A DNA stretch of 64,000 nt from Chlorops oryzae (taxonomy: Eukaryota > Arthropoda > Insecta > Diptera > Chloropidae): the NCBI GenBank assembly GCA_020466095.1, contig CM035806.1, forward strand, positions 131,574,422 to 131,638,421. The letters run 5' to 3'. A program made the translations under genes and the position numbers. This document shows positions 46,101 through 58,100 of this stretch, one piece after another. The first letter of the stretch is position 1. The number at the start of each line of letters is the position of its first letter. The notes under the pieces were generated by a model. That model saw only the letters and a list, made by a program, of their open reading frames with translations. It had not been told where the DNA came from and did not search any database.

Positions 46101-49100
46101 TGTCGATCGCGCCGAAGCATCAATAGGACTCTCCGATGGAGGGTACTTTAGACCGATAGAAGGTTCTTGAGAATTGTAGGGTGAGCCCTTGATTAGATTC
46201 TCCCCATAGAGCGATGGTTTCACCACACCGTTGTCATTTGGACCAGGAGGAGGCGGAGGATATTTCAAATCTTGCGGTTGCGGCAGTCCATATTTCATGG
46301 CCATGGGATCACCGTACTTCAGCATCAGTCCGGAAGATTCGAATGGAGGACGTGAAAGTGGATGATGCTGCAAATCATGCTGATAGTGTGGCTTGGACAC
46401 AGTTATAGTTGACTCTTGCGGGGCGTTCTGTGAGGGCGTTGAATTTGTTTGTTCCTGTGGTGGCGGGCCACCATACTTTAGAGATGGACTGTCAGAAGGT
46501 ACACCACTCGGTGGGAGTGGATACTTGCCTTCCGAATTGAGAAGCTGATAGCCGCTGGTTTTCACATCGGGAATTTTTAGCGATTCTCCGTAGGATTTTG
46601 GTGCTTGCTGAGATATAAGATGGCCAGGCGGGGGAATGTCGCCAGGCGGAGTTGACGCATATTTGTTTTGTTGCTCGATGACATATTTCATTTCGTATTT
46701 GTTAGCTGCAACAGCGGCAGCAGCTTGCATCTCTTGGCTGTATTTCATTGATTCTAGGGAGGATGGTCCCGGGTATTTGAGGTCTTGTGGCATGAACTTT
46801 GAGTTCTCCACTTTAATGGTGGCTTCGCTATATTTCATTTCCATGTCGGATATGAATTTCGGTTGAGATGGAGCGTTTCCGGTTGCTATTAGCGGAACAT
46901 TGGAATCATTTGGTAGAATTGGCGGTGCGGCGCTGTACTTTAGTGTCCCGTCTAGAATGAAACTAGATGGGGGTTGTTGTGCAGAAGCAGCAGCAGCGGC
47001 AGCAGCGGCGCGGCTGCGGAATGATGCATGTGATGCATATGAGCTGTATCTGAGACAGTCGCATTGGATGGACCATCAAGCGTTGCAACTGGTGGAAGAA
47101 TTTGTTGCGCTGGAGTAACGGCTTTGATATCTTCTTTCTTTATTTCTATCTTAACTTTGAGATCCTGAGGTTCATTGCTATTCTGGTTGCATGTTGCATC
47201 CATGGAAGAATCTTCGATTGGCTCTTTCTTTATGAAGACACTGTCTTGCATAGAAATGGGCGGCACTTGCGGTGGCAGTTCTTGCTTTATATTTGCGATT
47301 TTCTTTAAGATTTCCTGCTCCTTTGGCAGCATATTCACTGCATCTTTGGATTCCAGTTTTTCCATTTCCTTGCGTTCGACGGAAGCATTGATTGCCTCAA
47401 CCGTTGCGATGATCGGAACTTTCATGGGAATTGCTGGAATAGCAGCAACCAACGGTGGATTCTCTCCGCCATTCGCTGATGCTGCCGCAGCCACCGCTGA
47501 TGCCGCCGCTGCAGCAGCTGCTGCAGCCGCTGCCGCTGCAGTAGCTTCCTTAACGATGCCATCCACAAGATGTTGGTTCATTTGCGGCTTCAATGGAGCT
47601 TGAATATTAGTTTCCTCGTCTTCGTTTTTAATAGTGTCTAACTTTCTGTCTTCAACAGTCGAGTTTGTTAGCATTTTATCTTGTACCTTATTATCCCGCA
47701 CTTCTGCCTTCGGATGGACTGGATGACATGTTTCGGTTAAAACGTCTTCTTTATTCGAGTGAGCTTCTTTCGTTTGACCATCCTTAGGCAAAATGTCTGC
47801 AGCCGTATCTGTAGCATTCGATTCGCCATCATCGTTTACGGAATCTGGTCGACTATCGGAATTCATACTTTCGACCGGACTATCGATACGTTTTCGTTTC
47901 TCTTTGCTGTTGCTGATGGCATCACCACCAATACTAATATCGGAAGCTTCATTACCACTGATGCCACCGCCGCCAACAGATCCACTACTACCATTGCTTC
48001 CGCCACCGGCACCACCAGTACTGCTTCCAACTCCAACACCGCTAAGTCCCTCTGCTTCGGAGCGTTTCTTTTTGTTCGGGGTTTCTTGCTTACCGCTAGC
48101 CTTACGTTTATTATTCGATGCATTCGTATTATCCGAAGAGGTTTTCGTTGGTGTTTTAGGACTGTCAGCGGAGGCGGCTGCCACTGCATCCGGTGTTTCC
48201 GTACCGCGTTTCGGCCGTTTGCCATTCGCGACCTGTTGTTGCTGTGACTGATCTTTTGTGCTGCTATTATTGATATTATTATTGGCCGCCTGCTTATTTC
48301 TCGTCCTCATTCTTGATGGTGATTCATCCCTTTTATTGGTTATGCTAGAATCACTGTCGCACTCGCTCACGTCGTCCTCAGTAAGAGAGCTATTCTCTTC
48401 CTTCGAGACAACGGGCGATGAGCGACTTGTTTCTGCTGCTGTTGTCGCCGTCGTCGCAGTTTGTGGTTCCGGTGTATCCTCCTTTTTAGGAGGAGTATTA
48501 CTCGCACGAGTGACACGATTTCGACGTAATGCACTCTGTCGGCGCCTCCGATGCGGCCGATTATTGTTCGCGCCTGGGGTCTTTTTCCACAAATAATAAA
48601 ATTCGACCAGCTCCGGTGTTTCCTTGTGCGGCAATAGATCCTTATGTATCCTAAAGAAATTCTTTCCAAATTGTCGTAGACCTTTTATGAATTTTTTTGT
48701 TTCGTCCTCAGTCCATTTTTTGTCGATCCCCTTTGAAACGGGGCACTTTACAAGTGCTTGCAATGCTTTGCCTGGATCGTAACCAGAATCGTGCAACTGA
48801 AAATACAAAATAATATAAAATCAAAGAAATCTTAGCTTATCAAATGTCAATTACTTCATAAATAATTATATTATTATATTATATTAATTTTTTTTTCTTA
48901 TTTAAATATATTTTTCGTTTTCACTTTTGTTTCTTGTGTCCGTTCCACATTAATTGGTTTTATAATATTAATATGTTAGTTAACCTTTCGGCACAATCTT
49001 TCAACCGGCCTCGACGCTGGTTGCACGACTTTAACAAATCGTTGACGAAACTTACATACACAGGTGGCGTCGATGCAAAATCTATACAAAATCTCGTTTA

Positions 49101-52100
49101 TATGCGTCGTTTTCATTTTGCTCGAGTTGTAAGACTTAAAAAATTCGCCTATTTTTGCGTTCCAAAATAACTTCATTTCATACGTATTATTTTTCGGATT
49201 ATGAAAATTTAATGTGCCTAACTTAAAATCCGTTTCGAAGGTCCAAATTACCTTATTTCTACACTATTTATGTACTATCTAAGAGTCGCTTGACTTCAAT
49301 GTTTACTGAATTTTTGGTCGAAAATATGGTTAAATAATGTATTCCGCATTGGGAACTTAAAATTGACTTAACTTTGAATTCAAATTAGGTAATTTTTCAG
49401 GCAATACAGACCATGTAATTTTTTGAACTAAAATTGACTTTAACAGTCCAAAGTTTGTACTTAAGTGCGAATGAGCGGTCAAAAGTAGAATTATTATTGA
49501 ATTGGCATGAAAAAAAATCTTCGACTTGCAAATCGACGGACTATGAGTATTTTGGACTTGACATATGTACCGGTTTGACTTCTGTATTGAAGTTCGATCA
49601 AATAGGCAAAATAGGTGAGCTGCGCCATAGTATTTTACGAATGGCAAATTGAAAATGCTAATTCTTCTGACATATGTTTTTTCTTTAAGAAAAACAATTT
49701 TTTTCAAGCAATATTTATTTAATTTCCATCAATGAGAAAGCCCCTTAAAAATGAAGAAGTAAAGGAACACTTTCACGAAAAATCTCAGCGGGCATATGTT
49801 TTTGGGACTTATTAAGCGCAAAATAATTTTTAATAAGTCCATATTATTTATTATTTATTTCTTAAGACACCGAAGAAGAAAATCTCTCGTTCATTTCTAC
49901 TTTCGAGTAATACGAATGACTGAGTAAATATTATGTATTTATATCTTTCTCTGTTACTCTCTCTCTCACTTTTTTCGTTTCCTTTTACGTTCTCTTTCGT
50001 TTTACTCATAATCCAATTAGGTCGAAAATTGGTCATTGCGACTTCTTTTCGACTAATATTAGGTAAACGGACTTTTTTCGCCCTGACTTTGAAGTCGAAA
50101 TGCCCTATTATGACCTATTATTACCGCCAATCGACTTCCAATCTATTCCCCACTTACGTCGACTCGACGTCGAATCGACGTAATTTCGACCTATTTAGGT
50201 TAGGTCAAGTAAATATTCTGACCTAATATAGGTAAGAATTTACCAATTTTCGACCTATTTTGCTACTTGGGTGGCGTCGATGCAAAATCTATACAAAATC
50301 TCGTTTATATGCGCGTTTTCATTTTGCTCGAGTTGTAAGACTTAAAAAATTTCCCCGCTTTTTTGCGTGTCTCAAAATAACGTTTCATTTTCATACGGTA
50401 GTTCTTTTTTGGGATTATGAAAACTTTTAATGTGGCATGACTTAAAATTATTTTTTGAGCGACGACCTTTTTCAGTGACAGCTTTATTAAGTACGGTATT
50501 TTGATGACGTTGCCTGTGTACTTCTTAATGATTTACATAGAATATGTTCTGTTTTTGTTCGTTAAATTGTTTTTTAAGCAATTGAATGCTTATATCCGGG
50601 GGGCATATATGCGGCGAATACTGTATATGATTTTTCTGGTTATATACGTAACAAAGCGTGAATTTTTCTTCGACGCATATAGCCGCCAGAAACCACTGTA
50701 ATCATTTTTCAAAACTGTTAGTTGCTTATAACTTAAGTGTATTATAAGATTTGCATTTTTTTCATTCGTGGCTCTAGAATAGAGGTCTAGAATAGAGGTC
50801 TAGAATATTAAATACAATGCAATTTATTAGGTTATTTCAATATTTCCATAGATCCCAAAAGACAATCCATAATCTCTGAGACCGCTTAAAGGTGACCAGA
50901 GGACAGAAATAGGTGGAATATGGGTAAGGGTCCAGGCTCATTTAGCCTTTACTCTAGGCTCAATTACTCTATATTGTACGTAATTTGACTTAATTTTACT
51001 TCAATTGACTTGACTTCAATGAAAAATATGTAATTTGTGAGAACTTTAAAAGTACTTTTGTAAGCTCTTACAGAAAAAAAAAAATTAATGCAAAGAAAAT
51101 TTCTAAAGCATCATAAGAGAAAAAATTGTGTGTACACATCCACGTCCACTAGAAGTGGGTGTAACTGACCAGAATATAAAGAAAATTCACATCATTTTTA
51201 TACCCGACACACTCTGTGTCGAGGGTATATTGCGTTTGTGTGGTTGTGTGTAACACCCAGAACCAGTCGAGATAGACCATACAAAATGTATATAGAAATG
51301 ATCAGCGTCACCAGGAGATTCGATTTAGATCCGTCTGTCCGTCCGTCTGTTTGTATACAGTTTTGTTATCGAAGGAGTTGAGCTATCTTGACGAAGTTTG
51401 GTATGCGTATTCACAGGCACATGAGTAAGAACAAGTTCGAGAATGGACCCGATCCCTTACTTGTTATTTTCTCGCTTGGTGGTGAAATGCCCCTATTATT
51501 TGTTATAGCGTGAATGGTTGCAGCTCATGAGAGTACTAAATTGATTTAAAAATCTAGGTAATAAATCTTTAAGTAAACTTAAGTTAAATTACGTTCAGTG
51601 AAAACTTTGACTTCGTTACGTTTCAATTTATATTAGAATAACAATACTTAGCATAAAATAACATAACATAACGTTTAACAAAAATCTAATTCGCTCTGAT
51701 ACAAGACGATATAGGAAAAATCCGTTTTATGCAGCTTCTTCTGTTATTTTATGTTATTTATTAAATAGATATTATCTTCATCAACTACTTGAATGCTAAA
51801 TGTATTGAATAAATCGAATAGTATGATTATATTATGTTGTGTCTAATATTTCTACTTTAATTGATTTGTTAACACAACAGTATTATTTTTACTCAACCTT
51901 TTGAATCGATTTGTTTCTACACTGAGCGAACGTAACCATGATTTTTTTAAAAGGGCGCATTGTTATTCACAGTCCTTTTGATTTTCGAGCAGAACAAAAA
52001 TTTCAAAAGGAAAATTGTTGAGTCAACAACATTTTTGGTTGAATTGAAAGGAAATATGTTTAATTACATTTCTTTTCGTTCGGTATAATTCTCATTTGTT

Positions 52101-55100
52101 TTATAAAATAAGACATATAAGATATGTATTTATCTTAGAACTTTTTAAGCATTGCGAAAGCAGTCACCAAAAACGGAGTGACGAAATCGGATGAAGTCCA
52201 TCCGATGGCTATTTTTTGGGTCATGTTCAGTAGAGTGCTGTGCTCTATGGCCATTTGCTTTGAACGTTTATTAAATTTTTTTGAAATTTCTTCTTGTATA
52301 GGTATTTTTTTTTTGGAATTTTTAAAAAATATCTTGTCATTTCAACTATGTCCGTGGTTGGTTCAACAATTTAAATTTAAATCCATTTTTGAAATTATCA
52401 TTTCAATTCAACCTGAAATATGGTTGATTCAAAAGGAAAATTTTTTATTTTTTCAACAAGAAAAATTGTTAAAATTAAAAATATTCCTTGTTGAAGCCGT
52501 TTTGTATGTTTTTCCTTTTGATTTAACCAGTTTTCTGGTTGATTTTTTTCTCTGTATACATTAATAGATTAAATATTTTTATACTCACAACGTCGAGTGC
52601 ATTAATTGTTGTGTCGTCGCGGCTGGCAGCTAAACATCCGTCTTCTAGTCCGCCATCACACATTCCTGTGACCCAATAGGGGTATGGGGAGTGTAATGAA
52701 ATCAATATATAGATTAATCACATAAGTGGAATTAGAATTGAAAGTAAGTATTACCTTGAAATGCAGCCATTGAACGTGCTGCACGTAAGAACATAAGTAA
52801 ATCCCCATCGGCCACAACACCGGGACTCCATCTTGATTCTTCTAATTCGCGTTCGTCGCACTCTTTGTCAACAGGAAAACTTGAAATCGGATTATAATCG
52901 GGCAGTTTTGCCTTTCGAATGATTAAAGTTTTGGAGTGGTGAGTATCAATGGATTGTAAGAGCGCATAATTAAGAAGAAATTTGATTAAAGATCATTTCT
53001 CCTAATTAAGACGGTTATGACAGCAATAAATGCAGAATTGCTTTCCAACCGCCGGATAATTTGCTTTCAACTCACACGCGCACGCACAGACACACCCCAG
53101 CCGGAAATTTTCTCATAAAGGACCAATTCATGAATTTTTTCACCAATGATATCAAGGGGAAAATTTTAGTACTTCTCAATTGCAATGGCATCTACTCCAA
53201 ATTCGATTACCAATGCGTGACGACATGTACTCTTATGACGGCCAATGCCGCTTGTATGTAAATTTCTTTAGAAATTTGGTGTATAATCAGGTCGCGGCTC
53301 TATTTCATGCTGTAAATAGCTCAGTACGTGTATTTCGGGAAGCCGGGAATAGCTTGTGATTGGTTTGAATGCGATCGCCGCCGTTTTATGCTGATTCGGA
53401 GAAATATGTTTCGTAGAGTAATTTAATTAAATAAAGTTTGAAAGCGGGATAATAAATTGAAAATAAATTATTTTGGAAGTAAAAAATATATAAAAACGAT
53501 TGGAATATGATCGCTTCACCAGGACGTTTCCGGCTTGGTCACCAATTGCACGCATACTTACAAACGTTCGTACGTACATCAAATAAATTACATTGGCACA
53601 AAAGCCTTTTGATTAAATCTATGGTTCTAGGTGATTGTTTATTTGCAAATCGTCTACAATCACACACACACATTCGTTCATTCGCACACACGTACAAGCA
53701 AAGATGATGAATTCTTACAACTAGATCATTAAAGCTAATAATGAGATGAATGATAGCGTGTGGGTGTATGTGTTGTGTATGGATAAGGGAAAATAAAAGG
53801 ATAAAAGTTCATTGGGCTTTGAATACTTTCTTTGAAATTGAAAAATTGCGCATCTTTTTTGGTTACAAATCATTGGAATATAAGTACAATACAGATTTTT
53901 ATTCAATCCAGTTATGGTTGATTCATACAGTGGATGTTTAATTGCGTAATTATAAAACAAACAAACAAAATAAGAAAATAATAAATAAAAAACATGATAA
54001 CAATTTTTTTTTTAATTATTGTTTTTTTTTTATTAGGTATTAAGTATTTTTTATGTGCATATGTATTTAGTTATATTTTTTATATTCTATCTTTTAATTA
54101 TTTTATTTTTCATTTTATATATATTTATTGTTTCTAGGTCTTTTTTTAATTTTTAGTTTTATGTTTATTTTAGAGTCCGACCGAAGGTGAAATTTTTGGC
54201 CGAAGCCGAACTTGCCATTGGCTTAAACTTCGGCCGAAGACCGAAGCCGAAGATGTAAAAAAAAAAACAACAATTATAAAACTATTTTAATTTTTTGTTT
54301 TTTTTTTTGTTTTAATTTAAAGAAAAGTCAGTCCATTTTTAGTGTTTTAGTAAATAAAAACAAAATCACAATTCTCGTTAACAATTAAATAAAAAAAACT
54401 TGAATAAACTTTTTTGCTTAAGATGGGGAATCATCTTGGTAAGTAAAGCGCTTTTACTTCTTGAAGAAGCAAGTTTTTTTTTTTGCTCTAAATCTTTCTA
54501 TCAAGAACAATTTTGCTTCCTTAAAATGCTTTTGTGTGGTTGATCACACTTGGCAAGCGAAAGCAATTTACTTGTTAAAAAGTTCTTTACTTGCCAAGTG
54601 GGGAAGCACCTTTAGTACTCAAAATCAAACTAGTTCACTAAGGTAATTAATAGTTAAGAATTAAAAATCGACACCTTAAGCTTATATTAATGGTCACAAT
54701 ATCGAAGCAATTTATTTAATCAATTTTTTTTTATAAATTGAATTTTTTGATAAGAAATACTCAGCAATAGAAATTAATTCGACAAAAAAAAATTATATTA
54801 GTACATAAAGATGCAGCAAGTCGATTAAGAGTAAATATTAGTTTGGAAAAAAATAATATTAATATCATCCTTCAAGTCAAAGAGTGAGATAATGAATGAT
54901 TTTCGAGAAAAGACAGAAATTATTGAATATAGTAGAAACGACTTAGCTAGAAAGGTGTGCGATATATTAGAATTTTATAGAATGTATATTGTATGACGCA
55001 ATCATGCATGTTCGAACATGTATTAATACCAGCAATAATTATGTTTATTTACTACTGAACATTATAGGGTATTTATTGCTGATAAATTTATAATTGGCTC

Positions 55101-58100
55101 ACGTAGTTATAAATCTTTCGATTGAAAAGTAAATTATGTGAATGATGTGGCAGTTTACATAGCGAACCCTGTTCCGCATACCAAAAGAAAAGTGAAACCT
55201 TTTTATACCCAGCGTAAGCGGGGTATATTAGTTTTGTGCAAATCTTGTAACAGGGAGAATTAAGCTCCGGAGATATAGAAAAATATATATAGAAATGATC
55301 AGGATCGAAAAAAAACTGAATCGATTTAGACATGTCCGTCTGTCCGTCCGTCCGTGGTCGGATCTCCTCCGAAACGGCTGAACCAATGAAGTCGAAATTT
55401 GGCACACAGGTATATCGGGATCCGAGTATGATCCTAAGTAAAAATTGGAGACATCCGCCAACTGCCACGCCCACAAATGAATTTATTGTGTTTTCAATAA
55501 AATGCTTGTAACTTGCGAACCACTCAACACATTCCATTGATATTTGGTGTGCTGGTAAACTACGAAAAGGGACATATCCTGGCAAAAACTGGACGCCGCC
55601 CTCCTCGAGCCACGCCCACAAATAAGCCCAAAAATAAGGGATTATCGTAACTTGTGCAGTAAAACGCGTAGAAGCTTCAAATTCGCAGCATAGGTTGACC
55701 AAGGCAAATTAAAGGTGTAGAAACAAAAATTTATGTAGCCCGCCCACTGCCACGCCCACAAATAGAGAATTTTCATAACTTCCGAAGTAAAAGGCGTAGA
55801 AGCTTCGAATTCGCAACATAGGTTCACCAAGGCGAATGAAAGGTGTAGGAAAAAATTTTATGTGGCCCGCCCACTGCCACGCCCACAAATGAAGATTTTT
55901 CGTAACTTCCGAAGTAAAAGGCGTAGAAGCTTCTAATTCGGAACATAGGTTCACCAAGGCGAATGAAAGGTGTAGGAAAAAATTTTATGTAGCCCGCCCA
56001 CTGCCACGCCCACAAATGAAGATTTTTCGTAACTTCCGAAGTAAAAGGCGTAGAAGCTTCAAATTCGGAACATAGGTTCACCAAGGCGAATGAAAGGTGT
56101 AGGGAAATAATATATGTTGCCCTCCCACTGCCACGCCCACAAATAGAGAAGCAAAACATAGTGCGCTCATAATGTCGGGTCGCTGGGTATTTCAAAGTCG
56201 GGCCTGACCGACTTTAGCTTTCTTACTTGTTTAGAACTGTCGAACACGTGTGTCGCTATAGGGCGCTATTTAAGAAAAAAAATTATATTCGGCTAAATAA
56301 TCGGCCTTTTGTGACCGAAGCCCAGTGATGCCAGATTTTATCGATAAAAAAAAACCCTCATATATTGGAAAAAAACCCACTTTTCCCCATTTTCAAAAAC
56401 TAAAAACCCACGAAAAAACCCAGAATGATTTTTTGAAAATATGGGCGTACCGATTTCAAAATTGAACATTGGATTTAAACACAATATTTTAATATTTTAA
56501 TAAAAGTATCAAGAAAATAACAAAAAATAAAAGTAACTTAAAATTGCAGTCTTATTCATGACTTAAAAAAAAAAACAAGTTTCTTTACAACACTTAGGGA
56601 ACACGCGACTAGATACAGCAAAAAGAGTCATGCATGGTACTGGAAGAGGGAAAACACGATTTTCATTCTCATAAGTAGTAAATATACCTTAAATGTAGTG
56701 CATAAATTTCGATATAAAATTACCCATACTTTTCCCCATGTCACGATATTTGAGTGAAAAAACCCACAATATGGGGAAAAACCCACAATCTGGCATCACT
56801 GCCGAAGCCGATGCCGAAGGTAATTTTTAGGCCGAATGTTCGGCAAACCGAAGCCGAACCTTCGGTCGGACTCTAGTTTATTTTTCATTTATTATTTTTT
56901 TTTTTATATATATTTTTGTATTTTTTCTATTTTTTATTATTATTTTTTATTTTATCTAAGTTTTTTATTATTACTTTTTATTTTTCTAAGTTTTTTTTAT
57001 TATTATTTTTTATTTTTCTAAGCACTTTTAATTATTATTTTTTATTTTTCTATTTTTTTATTACTTATTTAATTTTTTTATTTTTTTTATTATTTAATTT
57101 TTTTTATTTTTTTAAAATTATTTTATTTGTTATTTTTTTTAAATTATTTTATTTGTTATTTTTTTAAATTTATTTATTTTTATTTTTTTTATTTTATTTA
57201 TTTTTTATTTATTTTTTATTTATTTTTTCTTAATTTTTCTTATTTTTTTAAATTGATTTTAAATACTTTTTTAATTTTTAAATTTTTTGTTTTATATTTT
57301 TTTTTTATATTAGGTAAGTATTATTATCAGTGAGGACAATTGCGCACAGCGGAAATTGGTGATCTTTTGTACTATCCTGAATTGATTTTAAAGCCAGCTC
57401 AATCTTAGGCTTTTTAAAGTCCTAAGATTGAGCTTATATTTATTTAATTTCTTTTTTACTAGGTATTTTTTTTTACTTTTTTATTTTTATTTTGACTTCT
57501 TTGTTATATTTTCCTTTAATAACTTTTTATTGTTATTCTTTATATAAGGGGTCGTCCATATATTACGTCATCATACAGGGGGGAGGAGGGGGTCTCGCGA
57601 ATTATAACGCTTGATGATGATGGTGAGGGGGGTTCAATCCGCAATGATCACGTCATCATCTCTATCTTATAAGAAAACACTATAAAACTATATTTTGAAG
57701 AAATTAATTTCTATTTACTTGTGAAATAATAAAGAGCTCAAAGATGATGTTAAACGAGGGGGGGGGGGGGGGGGTGTTCTGGATCGATGACAATTGATGA
57801 TAAGGGGGAGGGGTTCTAAAATTGTCAAAAACATGTTGATGTAATATATGGACGGCCCCTAAGTATTTCTTTTATTTATTTTTTTTCTTTTATTTATTTT
57901 TTTTCTTTTATTTACTTTTTTCTTTTATTTACTTTTTTCTTTTATTTATTCTTTTTTTCTTTTATTTACTTTTTTCTTTTATTTACTTTTTTCTTTGATT
58001 TCCTTTTTGGTACTTTGCCATATACATATATTTTTTTTAATTCAAGAGATATTTGGTATTACACAATTAGACGCTTGCCAGGCTGATTTGCAATGAACTG

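Larger units (their letters stand above)
54171..56875. mobile_element. 2.7-kb hAT element with nested insertions
   Basis: TAGAGTCCGACCGAAGGT at the left is exactly mirrored at the right. GTTTATTT is duplicated at both flanks (54163-54170 and 56876-56883). The ends are rich in GGCCGAAG words. Nested inside are a TATACCC-type repeat (55203-56234) and a second hAT MITE (56323-56801). No transposase is recognisable. It lies in Gug intron 1. Confidence 0.9.

Noticed and set aside
44135..47015. Programmed frameshifting in Gug
   Set aside because: No slippery heptamer or pseudoknot is evident, Atrophins are single-frame proteins, and the slips sit in error-prone repeats.
47175..48596. Plus-strand frames of 112-162 codons opposite Gug
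   Set aside because: Antisense shadows of the Gug reading frame; the minus strand is clearly the coding one.
55088..56195. Minus-strand frames with repeated [15 protein letters not shown] residues
   Set aside because: They arise from the tandem 125-bp repeat unit read in different frames.
56836..57333. Phe/Tyr/Leu-rich frames resembling membrane proteins
   Set aside because: Pure T-rich low-complexity DNA.
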